Shown here: positions 6,135 through 13,563 of the stretch, in pieces
How the letters are laid out: every line of letters begins with the position of its first letter
How positions within the stretch are numbered: the first letter of the stretch is position 1
NCBI GenBank assembly: GCA_022565015.1
Contig: JADFKI010000053.1
Coordinates: 1-15,893 of the forward strand
Direction of reading: 5' to 3'
Length of the DNA: 15,893 nucleotides
DNA from: Chloroflexota bacterium
Lineage (GTDB): Bacteria > Chloroflexota > Dehalococcoidia > Lucifugimonadales > JADFKI01
Made by a program: the position numbers and the translations under genes
The notes under the pieces: model-generated
Told to the model about the DNA's origin: nothing
What the model saw: the letters and a program-made list of their open reading frames with translations, nothing else
Database searches by the model: none

Positions 6135-7667
6135 GTGATTGAGTCCCGTCTGTCGGCACCGGCCACGGATTCACAGATTGTTGTCAGCAACAGTCTGGTC
6201 ATGCTCGTGCGGCGGCTCATCCTATGGCTTTTGAGCGCGGTCCTGATTCTGTTTCTGCCAAGATATCTGGGAGCCGAAGGGCTCGGGCAGCTGGCGTTTG
6301 CCACTTCGACGGCGGCACTCTTTATTACCCTCCTGACTATGGGGGTCGGCAGATTCCTGGTCAAAGAGATCGCCAGAAACCACGCCGTAATCTCGACCTA
6401 TCTGGGCTCTGCGATCGCTTTGCGGGCCATCATGTCCCTGGTGACGCTGGCCTCGATTATTATCATCTCCCAGTTCGTTACCGACACGGAGATTTCAAGG
6501 CGCGTGATGTGGATAGCGGCGGCGACGATCGTCGTCAATTCGTTCATGGGCCTGGGCAACTCCATCCTCATGGGACTGGAAAACCTGAAGTGGCCGGCCA
6601 CGGTGGAGGTGCTAAGCAAGCTCATTGTCGTCGTAGCCGGTGTGACCGTGCTGGTGCAGGGGTTCGGCGTCATCGGCTACGCCCTCGTGCTGCTCGGTGC
6701 GGCTGCGTTCGGGCTGGCGCTGAACCTGATATACGTGCCACGCCGCGTCTCCGTTGGCTTGAGGCTCGAGGTCTCCCAGATAAAGACCCTTGTGAAAGGG
6801 GGACTGCCGTTCATTTTGATGGGGGTGCTTCTAAGCATCTACAACCACACCGATATGGTAATTCTGCGTCTCTTTACCGATGACAGCGTCGTCGGCTGGT
6901 ACGCCGCGGCCAATCAGATATACGGCACGATAGACATGCTGCCGATGGTCTTCACGGCGGCGCTTCTGCCAACGCTTTCGCGCGTCTATGCCACGGACGG
7001 ACGGGCCGCGATCGCCATGGCGCAGAAGAGCCTCGCGGTCGTGGCCATCGCCATCATCCCGATATCCTTCGGAGTTAGCCTGTTTTCCGGCGTGATCATC
7101 GATAGGTTGCCATATCCGGATGAGTTTCAGAACTCGGTGCCGCTGCTCACGATTCTGGCCCTCACGATACCCGCGACCGCGTTCCTGGTGATTATCGGGA
7201 CTGTGGCAATCGCGATAGACAGGCAAAAGGCGTGGACCTACGGCCTGCTGGCCACCGTTTCCTTGAACGTACTGCTGAACATCGTGTTTGCCCCCATTTT
7301 TCAAGAGAGGTACGGGAACGGCGGTATAGGCGTCGCAATGACCACATTCATGACGGAAGTCCTGATGGTGGCGATCGGCCTCTGGATCATGCCGAAGGGG
7401 CTGATAAACCGCTCCCTCATCGTCCTGTTTCTAAAGGCGGCCGGTAGCGGCGGACTGATGGTCCTCGCCGTCCTGGGGTTCAGAATCGTGGGTCTAGGTG
7501 ACATTCTTCAAATGGTGCTCGGCGGGTCCGTTTATGTGTTTCTCGTGCTGGTTACGGGAGCCGTGACGTCGAACGACCTGAGGATGATCAGAAGCGTGGT
7601 TATTCGGAAGACCCGACCGGAAAACCCGTCTGCGTCAGTTGAGCCGAACGGGGGGCGCAATGGATGA
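6135..7667 (+). CDS. Wzx/MOP-superfamily oligosaccharide flippase
   Basis: A 510-residue integral membrane protein made almost entirely of hydrophobic segments, roughly 12-14 helices by eye, typical of polysaccharide flippases that move lipid-linked sugars across the inner membrane. The N-terminal helix is followed by Arg-Tyr-Leu-Gly-Ala-Glu-Gly-Leu-Gly-Gln, the family's characteristic loop. A second family-like patch is Ile-Tyr-Asn-His-Thr-Asp-Met-Val-Ile-Leu-Arg-Leu-Phe (near 235-247). The GTG start at 6135 has only a distant AGGAG (6109-6113, about 21 nt away), so the start is uncertain; the frame is open back to 6099 without an ATG. The end overlaps the NRPS gene by eight bases (ATGGATGA), indicating coupled translation and a shared operon. 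Confidence 0.88.
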   Translation: MIESRLSAPATDSQIVVSNSLVMLVRRLILWLLSAVLILFLPRYLGAEGLGQLAFATSTAALFITLLTMGVGRFLVKEIARNHAVISTYLGSAIALRAIMSLVTLASIIIISQFVTDTEISRRVMWIAAATIVVNSFMGLGNSILMGLENLKWPATVEVLSKLIVVVAGVTVLVQGFGVIGYALVLLGAAAFGLALNLIYVPRRVSVGLRLEVSQIKTLVKGGLPFILMGVLLSIYNHTDMVILRLFTDDSVVGWYAAANQIYGTIDMLPMVFTAALLPTLSRVYATDGRAAIAMAQKSLAVVAIAIIPISFGVSLFSGVIIDRLPYPDEFQNSVPLLTILALTIPATAFLVIIGTVAIAIDRQKAWTYGLLATVSLNVLLNIVFAPIFQERYGNGGIGVAMTTFMTEVLMVAIGLWIMPKGLINRSLIVLFLKAAGSGGLMVLAVLGFRIVGLGDILQMVLGGSVYVFLVLVTGAVTSNDLRMIRSVVIRKTRPENPSASVEPNGGRNG

Positions 7668-9099
7668 CCTGAGCAGAAGAATAGCTGGTCTCTCCCCGGA
7701 GAAGCGCGCACTTCTGGAGCGAGAGCTCATGAAGAGGGGGGCCGACGACGTCGCGGTCGGAGTCATCCCCAGGCGAGCGGATACGGGAAATATTCCGCTG
7801 TCCTTTGCCCAGCAGCGGCTCTGGTTTCTGGCCCAATTGGAGCCCGACAGCCCTGCATACAACATGCCCAAGGCGATGCATATGCGAGGCCAGCTAAACG
7901 TAGCCGCCTTGCGGAGAAGCCTGAACGAGATTATAGCGCGCCACGAGGTGATGCGGACTCGATACGTATCGATAGACGGAATCCCCACGCAGGTCGTTGC
8001 GGACGGCTGTTCCATCGATCTGCCCGTAATCGATATGACCGACGTTTCAGGCGCCGATCGTGAGCACGATCTTCAGCGAGTGATGTCCGAGGAGGCCCGC
8101 CGGCGCTTTGACCTGTCCAAGGACCTGACGCTGCGGGCGGTCCTAATTAGGCTCGATTTACGGGAGCACGTTCTGCTCCTCACGACGCACCACATAGCCT
8201 CTGACGGCTGGTCAACAGGCGTTCTGACTCGGGAGCTGTCTGCGCTCTATGCCGCTTATCGCGAAGGACGGACGTCGCCGCTGGGCGACCTGCCGATTCA
8301 ATACTCGGACTATTCTCAGTGGCAGAGAGATTGGCTACGGGGAGAGGTGCTGGACTCGCAGCTCGCGTACTGGGAGGACCGGCTCGCGGACGCCGCGCCT
8401 ACGTTGGACCTTCCCACGGACCGCCCACGGCCTGCCGAGCAGACCTACGGGGGCATGCGTAGGTCGCTCTTGCTTCCCGCGGCCCTGTCGGACTCCTTGA
8501 AGGCGCTGAGCCGCCAAGAAGGGGCGACCCTGTTCATGACCCTGCTGGCGGCGTTCGACACACTGCTATTTCGGTATACGGGCCAGGAGGACATCGTGGT
8601 CGGCTCGCCGATAGCGGGGCGCAAGCATGCGGAGACCGAGCCGCTCATCGGCTTCTTCGTCAACAACCTGGTGCTTAGGACAGACCTTGCCGGCGACCCC
8701 ACGTTCGTTGAGCTTCTGGGCAGGGTCCGTCGGCATGCCGTCGACGCGTACGCAAATCAGGACATCCCCTTCGAGAAGCTGGTGGAGGCGTTGCAGCCCA
8801 AGAGGGATCCGAGCCGCCATCCCCTCTTCCAGGTGATGTTCGCCCTGCAGAATACCCCCAGGGAGGAGTTCGAGCTGGCCGGGCTGACGGTATCGGCTCT
8901 GGAGATAGAATCGAGAGGCACGCCATTCGACCTGACGCTGAGCGTCACCGAGACCGAAGACCGCTTGACGACCTCGGTCACTTACAACACCGACCTTTTC
9001 ACTCTTCAACTATCGACAGGATGCTCGATCAGTATCGGGTCCTTCTCGAGGGCATCGTTGCCGAACCAACGCTCCGCATCTCCAGGCTGCCCCTGCTAA
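7660..9099 (+). CDS. NRPS condensation domain (N-terminal part of a frameshifted C-A-T module)
   Basis: Condensation domain joining the growing acyl/peptidyl chain to the amino acid on the downstream carrier. ATG 7660 is preferred over TTG 7639 because it overlaps the flippase stop and gives the usual leader Leu-Ser-x-Glu-Lys-Arg-Ala-Leu-Leu. Motifs in order: Ser-Phe-Ala-Gln-Gln-Arg-Leu-Trp-Phe-Leu (48-57), the catalytic His-His-Ile-Ala-Ser-Asp-Gly (177-183, His178 active) followed by Trp-Ser as in LCL domains, Tyr-Ser-Asp-Tyr-Ser-Gln-Trp, Gly-Phe-Phe-Val-Asn-Asn-Leu and His-Pro-Leu-Phe-Gln-Val-Met-Phe. Family-like sequence ends at Tyr-Asn-Thr-Asp-Leu-Phe (442-447). The last 32 residues are out-of-frame noise caused by a one-base loss at 9000/9001, after which the adenylation part continues in another frame. 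Confidence 0.9.
   Translation: MDDLSRRIAGLSPEKRALLERELMKRGADDVAVGVIPRRADTGNIPLSFAQQRLWFLAQLEPDSPAYNMPKAMHMRGQLNVAALRRSLNEIIARHEVMRTRYVSIDGIPTQVVADGCSIDLPVIDMTDVSGADREHDLQRVMSEEARRRFDLSKDLTLRAVLIRLDLREHVLLLTTHHIASDGWSTGVLTRELSALYAAYREGRTSPLGDLPIQYSDYSQWQRDWLRGEVLDSQLAYWEDRLADAAPTLDLPTDRPRPAEQTYGGMRRSLLLPAALSDSLKALSRQEGATLFMTLLAAFDTLLFRYTGQEDIVVGSPIAGRKHAETEPLIGFFVNNLVLRTDLAGDPTFVELLGRVRRHAVDAYANQDIPFEKLVEALQPKRDPSRHPLFQVMFALQNTPREEFELAGLTVSALEIESRGTPFDLTLSVTETEDRLTTSVTYNTDLFTLQLSTGCSISIGSFSRASLPNQRSASPGCPC
9000..9001 (+). other. Single-base deletion splitting the C-A-T NRPS gene
   Basis: The C domain reads Asp-Leu-Phe up to base 9000 and then loses similarity. The other frame reads Thr-Ile-Asp-Arg-Met-Leu-Asp-Gln-Tyr, the normal end of a C domain. 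Inserting one G after base 9000 gives Asp-Leu-Phe-Asp-Ser-Ser-Thr-Ile-Asp-Arg-Met, exactly the usual spacing. The break follows a CTTTTC run. Confidence 0.85.
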
Positions 9100-11000
9100 C
9101 GAAGGGGGAGCGCCGCAAGATAGTCGAGGAGTGGAACGACACTCGCGTTGATTACCCCTCTGCAGCGCTGGTCCATCGGATATTCGAGTCGCAGGTCGAG
9201 TCCACCCCGGACGCGGTGGCCGTCGAATTCGGAGAGGCGCGGCTGACCCACAGGGAGCTGGACCGTCGCGCCAACCGACTGGCCCATCACCTGAAGAAGC
9301 TCGGCGTGCGGTCCGAGGTCCTGGTGGGCGTCAACCTCGAGCGTTCGCTGGATATGGTCGTGGGCATGCTGGGAGTAATGAAGGCCGGCGGCGCATACCT
9401 CCCCTTGGACCCCGCCTGTCCCGCCGAGCGACTTGAGTTCATGTTGCGCGACGCCCATGTCCGGGTCGTGCTGACACATTCCAACCTGTGCGAGGCGTTG
9501 CCCGACAACGTTGGCCACGTCGTTTGCATGGATATCGATTCCCGAGATATCGGCAATGAGAGCGACGCCAACCCTTCGAGTATGGTCGGAGCCGAAAATC
9601 TGGCCTACGTAATCTATACGTCGGGCTCGACCGGGCGGCCAAAGGGCGTCCAAGTGACTCACTGCGCACTGGCGAACTGCCTGAGGTCTTTCGCCGAAGA
9701 GCCGGGTATCTCAGAGGGCGATACGTTGCTGGCCGTCACTACGCTCTCCTTCGACATCGCCAGCCTGGAGCTGTTGCTGCCGCTGACGGTGGGCGCTCGT
9801 GTCGTGATCGCCAGCCGAGAGGAGGCGTCCGACGGCGCCGGCCTGGCAGTTAGGCTTGCCACATCCCGCGCGACCATCATGCAGGCGACGCCGGCCACCT
9901 GGAGGATGCTGTTCCAGGCCGAGTGGCAGGGCGATTCGGGCTTGAAGATACTTTGCGGAGGCGATGCCTTGCCCCGGGACCTGGCGGACGGATTGTTGGC
10001 CACGGGTGCAATGGTCTGGAATCTCTACGGCCCCACCGAGACGACCATCTGGTCGGCAATACAGAGGGTTGAGCCCGGCGAAGGTCCGGTGCCGATAGGT
10101 AGGCCGATCGCGAATACGCGAATGCATATTCTCGACGCCAACCTGCAGCCCGTCCCCGTTGGCGTGTCGGGCCATATCTACATCGGCGGCGACGGGCTGG
10201 CACGGGGCTATCTCGGCCGGCCGGAATTGACCGAGGAGAGGTTTATTTCCGACCCTTTGGGAGCGGATTCGGCGTCGCGACTCTACATGACGGGCGACCT
10301 GGGAAAGTACCTGGCCGATGGAAGCATCCAGTATCTTGGCCGGACGGATAACCAGGTCAAGCTCCGAGGTTTTCGCATAGAGTTGGGCGAGATCGAATCG
10401 GTACTCGGGCAAGATGCGTCCGTTGGCGAGGCGGTGGTATGCATCCGGGAATACGGTCCCGAAGACCAACGGCTCGTCGCATACGTTGTTCCCGCTGATG
10501 GGTCCGCATTTTCAGAGTCCGAATTGCGGGACAATCTGAGGCGGAAGCTGCCTGACTACATGGTCCCTTCAGCCTTCGTGATGCTCGATTCCCTTCCTCT
10601 GACACCCAACGGCAAGGTCGATCGAAAAGCGCTCCCGGCCATTGCCCCCATACGCGACGAGTCCGCGACGGGCCTGGTGGAGCCTCGGACTCCAACCGAG
10701 CGTTTCATCGCGGAGGTCTGGCAGGAGCTGCTCGGCATGGGAGGGATCGGCGTCTACGACAACTTCTTTGACCTGGGTGGGCACTCCTTGTTGTCCATGC
10801 AGGTGATCGCCAGGCTAGACAAGAGGTTCGGAGTCGACCTAAAACCGCGAGAGCTGGTGTTTCAGACGCTGGGGCAGCTTGCGTCGTCATGTGATGAGCG
10901 AACGCGGGGCGAGCGGCAGTCTGAGGGGCCTGCCCTGGTCAGGCGCCTGATGGGCGCCGTCAGGGCGACGGTCCTGGGAGGCCGTGGAAATGTCCGCTGA
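9021..11000 (+). CDS. NRPS adenylation and carrier domains (C-terminal part of the C-A-T module), predicted glycine
   Basis: Adenylation domain that activates an amino acid with ATP and loads the following carrier domain. In numbering from ATG 9021: Tyr-Thr-Ser-Gly-Ser-Thr-Gly-Arg-Pro-Lys-Gly (199-209), Asn-Leu-Tyr-Gly-Pro-Thr-Glu-Thr-Thr (334-342), Tyr-Met-Thr-Gly-Asp-Leu (422-427), Gly-Arg-Thr-Asp-Asn-Gln-Val-Lys-Leu-Arg-Gly (440-450), Asn-Gly-Lys-Val-Asp-Arg-Lys (530-536, Lys532 catalytic) and the carrier Asp-Leu-Gly-Gly-His-Ser-Leu (584-590, Ser589 for phosphopantetheine). Binding-pocket residues read by hand give DILQLGLIWK, which I recall as a glycine code. ATG 9021 is internal to the C-domain end and has no ribosome site, so the intact gene is 7660-11000, about 1113 residues. 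No thioesterase, reductase or second condensation domain follows the carrier. Confidence 0.92.
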   Translation: MLDQYRVLLEGIVAEPTLRISRLPLLTKGERRKIVEEWNDTRVDYPSAALVHRIFESQVESTPDAVAVEFGEARLTHRELDRRANRLAHHLKKLGVRSEVLVGVNLERSLDMVVGMLGVMKAGGAYLPLDPACPAERLEFMLRDAHVRVVLTHSNLCEALPDNVGHVVCMDIDSRDIGNESDANPSSMVGAENLAYVIYTSGSTGRPKGVQVTHCALANCLRSFAEEPGISEGDTLLAVTTLSFDIASLELLLPLTVGARVVIASREEASDGAGLAVRLATSRATIMQATPATWRMLFQAEWQGDSGLKILCGGDALPRDLADGLLATGAMVWNLYGPTETTIWSAIQRVEPGEGPVPIGRPIANTRMHILDANLQPVPVGVSGHIYIGGDGLARGYLGRPELTEERFISDPLGADSASRLYMTGDLGKYLADGSIQYLGRTDNQVKLRGFRIELGEIESVLGQDASVGEAVVCIREYGPEDQRLVAYVVPADGSAFSESELRDNLRRKLPDYMVPSAFVMLDSLPLTPNGKVDRKALPAIAPIRDESATGLVEPRTPTERFIAEVWQELLGMGGIGVYDNFFDLGGHSLLSMQVIARLDKRFGVDLKPRELVFQTLGQLASSCDERTRGERQSEGPALVRRLMGAVRATVLGGRGNVR

Positions 11001-11004
11001 ATCT

Positions 11005-11009
11005 AGGTG
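11005..11009 (+). promoter_or_regulatory. Shine-Dalgarno sequence choosing ATG 11016
   Basis: AGGTG lies six bases before ATG 11016. The earlier in-frame GTG at 11007 is inside this site and has no ribosome site of its own, so ATG is the better start. Confidence 0.5.
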
Positions 11010-11015
11010 AGTGAA

Positions 11016-11837
11016 ATGAATGTGAGCGCGCCAGTAGAGGCTATAGAGCCCATGTATTTTGGCGACGGCCCGGAGCGGCTGTTCGGCTGCTATCACGCGC
11101 CTCAGGGAACGGCCATAGGGGGCTTCGGCGTCGTGATGTGTTATCCGGTTGAGATGGAATACGTTTACGCCCATCGGGCCTTTCGTCAGCTGGCCCGGCG
11201 TCTCTCAAGGGCCGGGTTCCCAGTGCTGAGGTTCGATTACTACGGTTGTGGCGATTCTGGCGGAGAATTCGCAGATGCGAACATTGCAGTCTGGACGGAC
11301 AACGTTTCAGTCGCCGTAGAGGAGCTCAGAGCTAGATGTGGCCTGAATGACGTGTGTATGGTTGGCCTGGGACTAGGCGGTTACCTGGCATTGAGATACG
11401 CGATGGAGAGAGGCGGGGTGAGACGAGCTGTGTTGTGGGACCCCGTCATGGACGGACGGAAGTACGTCGACGAGCTAAGGGCCGCCCACGAGGCGCTGGA
11501 GAGGACACATGGAAACCCCGATAGGGATGTCGGGTCACAGAACGGCGCGCATACAGAGCTCCTGGGCTTTGAATTCTCCGAGAAACTGCTGAGTGAGCTG
11601 AGTGAGATAGAATCCTCCAATCCACTGAGCAGACCGGCTGACAGTGTTCTTGTCATCGACAGCGGCACGGAGCCGGATAGGCGGGAATTTGCCGCGCGAG
11701 TTCAAAGCGCTGGTGCTCACGTAGTCTACCAGCACACGCCCACTCCCAAGCTTCTGAGCGAAGACCTGAACGCCACCTTCGTCCCCAATCAGATTCTTCA
11801 GTCCATAGTCCGCTGGGTATCCGAGGACCAGTCATGA
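11016..11837 (+). CDS. Alpha/beta hydrolase-fold protein with a glycine at the nucleophile position
   Basis: A 273-residue alpha/beta hydrolase-fold protein of the type found beside acyl carrier and ligase genes. Fold marks: Leu-Arg-Phe-Asp-Tyr-Tyr-Gly-Cys-Gly-Asp-Ser-Gly-Gly (71-83), the strand-5 elbow Met-Val-Gly-Leu-Gly-Leu-Gly-Gly (115-122), and Val-Leu-Trp-Asp-Pro-Val (139-144). In the elbow, where G-x-S-x-G is expected, residue 119 is Gly, so no serine or cysteine nucleophile exists. No clear catalytic His is seen near the C-terminus either. It is therefore probably not a classical esterase; a binding, scaffolding or unusual acyl-transfer role is possible. It begins 15 nt after the NRPS gene and overlaps the second hydrolase by four bases. 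The pairing recalls the two hydrolases of exosortase-A polysaccharide loci. Confidence 0.8.
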   Translation: MNVSAPVEAIEPMYFGDGPERLFGCYHAPQGTAIGGFGVVMCYPVEMEYVYAHRAFRQLARRLSRAGFPVLRFDYYGCGDSGGEFADANIAVWTDNVSVAVEELRARCGLNDVCMVGLGLGGYLALRYAMERGGVRRAVLWDPVMDGRKYVDELRAAHEALERTHGNPDRDVGSQNGAHTELLGFEFSEKLLSELSEIESSNPLSRPADSVLVIDSGTEPDRREFAARVQSAGAHVVYQHTPTPKLLSEDLNATFVPNQILQSIVRWVSEDQS

Positions 11838-12712
11838 GGGAAGAGGCCGTCCTATTCGGAAGGGGTGGGTCGCTGGTCGGTGTCGTCACGGACCCGGAGA
11901 CCTACGAGGACCGTGGCGACCGCGTTGCCGTGATACTGCTGAACTCCGGCCTACTACACAACGTGGGACCGAGCGCGATATACGTCAAGATAGCGAGGCT
12001 CATGGCGAGGCTGGGTTTCACGAGTCTTCGGTTCGACTTTTCCGGAATTGGAGACAGCGGCGTTCGCATGGACGGCGTTCCCTTCGAGAGGAGCTCGATT
12101 CTCGAGGCGCAGGAGGCCATGGACTACCTTGAGGCGACCAGAGGCGTGAGGCAATTCATTCTGATGGGCATCTGCTCGGGAGCGGTCGCTTCCTTTGAGA
12201 CTGCCGATGCCGACGAGCGCGTCGTCGGCGCCGTCCTGATGAATCCCCGCAGCTTTGGCGAAAAGCCCGGCAGCGCCTATGGCAGCCGTGCCCGGATGCG
12301 CTACTACGGCAGGGTGGGCGCCTCCAACCGCAGAAGCTGGGTCAAGGTCCTCAAGGGCCAGGTTGGATTCAGAAAGATACTTCATACGGGCCTTCAACAG
12401 CTGCGGGCTCTTGCGCCCCAGAGAGGCCAGGCGTCCCAGGAAGGGGAGGAAAGAGGTGAGAGGCTGCTTGCGCTCAACAGTCGGCTGAAGGGGATGGTCG
12501 TGGTCTGCAGCGAATGGGACTGGAGCCTGGACTACCTGAACGCCGCACTAGGGGAGCGGGTCGGGGAGCTGAACGTCAAGTACATAGCCCATTCGGACCA
12601 TACCTTCACCCTGTTGTGGAGTCAGGAATACCTCTTCGAGATTCTTACGGTGTGGGCATCTACGTTTACAGGGGAGCCGTCTTTGATGAGTCCGAGTCAT
12701 GCGAAGATATGA
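11834..12712 (+). CDS. Alpha/beta hydrolase-fold protein with a cysteine nucleophile elbow
   Basis: A 292-residue alpha/beta hydrolase-fold protein. It has Leu-Arg-Phe-Asp-Phe-Ser-Gly-Ile-Gly-Asp-Ser-Gly (65-76), a nucleophile elbow Met-Gly-Ile-Cys-Ser-Gly-Ala (111-117) in which Cys114 takes the usual Ser position, and Ala-His-Ser-Asp-His-Thr-Phe (252-258) near the end, where His253 or His256 could be the catalytic histidine. A Cys nucleophile resembles dienelactone hydrolase and some acyltransferases. A Gln/Glu/Arg-rich stretch (197-210) sits between fold elements. Its start ATGA overlaps the stop of the first hydrolase and its own stop overlaps the phosphopantetheinyl transferase in the same way, so all three are translationally coupled. 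A role in thioester transfer or release from a carrier domain is inference. Confidence 0.85.
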   Translation: MREEAVLFGRGGSLVGVVTDPETYEDRGDRVAVILLNSGLLHNVGPSAIYVKIARLMARLGFTSLRFDFSGIGDSGVRMDGVPFERSSILEAQEAMDYLEATRGVRQFILMGICSGAVASFETADADERVVGAVLMNPRSFGEKPGSAYGSRARMRYYGRVGASNRRSWVKVLKGQVGFRKILHTGLQQLRALAPQRGQASQEGEERGERLLALNSRLKGMVVVCSEWDWSLDYLNAALGERVGELNVKYIAHSDHTFTLLWSQEYLFEILTVWASTFTGEPSLMSPSHAKI

Positions 12713-13563
12713 TCGGCACTAAAGAACATAATGACTGGGACATGGCCGTATTTTCGACGGGTCGGTGCGACTCGGCCGTCGTCTTTCGGCCTGTTCGGGA
12801 TGGTGCCTCGAGTTTCGACGGAGACGAGGTACATGTCTGGCGGCTTGCTCTGGACGGGGACGACTCACGCGCCCGCCATTGTCTCGAAATCCTCAGCAAA
12901 GATGAGCTTGTTAAATCCGAAAAATTCCGCTTCAAGAGAGACCGTGACCGCTTCGTAGTGTGTCGCGGCGCGCTCCGGGAGATACTCGCGCCCTACCTGG
13001 ACTTGCTCCCGAAGGAGATCGAGTTCAAGTACAACCCGCAGGGCAAGCCATTCCTGTCTGCAAGCGCTGAGGCCGTGGGACTGAAATTCAACGTCAGTCA
13101 TTCAGAGGGTTTCGCGCTGGTCGGCGTTACGTTGGCAGGCGAAATCGGAGTCGACCTCGAGCACATTCGTCACGATATTGAATACACGCAGATCGCCGAG
13201 CGTTTCTTCTCCCACAACGAGGCTGAGTCTCTCAGGGAGCTGCCTCCTCACGAGCAAGCCAGGGCGTTCTTTGCGTGCTGGACGCGCAAGGAGGCGTACG
13301 TCAAGGCCTGCGGCGGCGGCCTCTCTATTCCGCTGGACCGGTTCGAGGTGTCATTGACGCCGGACCAGGGGCCCGTCCGTTTCAGCTCATATGACGACGA
13401 GAATGAGAGCTCCCGCTGGTCGTTGCAGTCATTCGTTCCCTGGCCCGACTGCATGGCTGCCTTGTGTGTCGGAGCGACCAAGGCACGTGGTAACTGTTCG
13501 TCGGAGGCGCGTAATCCGGATTCGGAAATGGCCGTATTGAGACCAACCGCGAGGAAAACGTGA
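12709..13563 (+). CDS. Sfp-type 4'-phosphopantetheinyl transferase
   Basis: Transfers phosphopantetheine from coenzyme A to the serine of carrier domains, here most likely those in the three neighbouring NRPS proteins. At 284 residues it is slightly longer than Sfp. Motifs: Phe-Asn-Val-Ser-His-Ser (127-132), Gly-Val-Asp-Leu-Glu (147-151; Asp149 and Glu151 bind Mg) and Trp-Thr-Arg-Lys-Glu-Ala-Tyr-Val-Lys-Ala (191-200; Lys194, Glu195). Val-His-Val-Trp-Arg-Leu (41-46) opens the first half-domain. The frame is open upstream to 12514, but that region lies inside the hydrolase gene. ATG 12709 gives a four-base ATGA overlap and is chosen. The first 40 residues and last 30 are not family-like. The stop shares a base with the next start (TGATG). 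Confidence 0.92.
   Translation: MIGTKEHNDWDMAVFSTGRCDSAVVFRPVRDGASSFDGDEVHVWRLALDGDDSRARHCLEILSKDELVKSEKFRFKRDRDRFVVCRGALREILAPYLDLLPKEIEFKYNPQGKPFLSASAEAVGLKFNVSHSEGFALVGVTLAGEIGVDLEHIRHDIEYTQIAERFFSHNEAESLRELPPHEQARAFFACWTRKEAYVKACGGGLSIPLDRFEVSLTPDQGPVRFSSYDDENESSRWSLQSFVPWPDCMAALCVGATKARGNCSSEARNPDSEMAVLRPTARKT

Noticed and set aside
12514..12708. Longer phosphopantetheinyl transferase start at 12514
   Set aside because: The extra 65 codons lie inside the hydrolase gene in another frame; ATG 12709 gives a normal overlap and family-like length.
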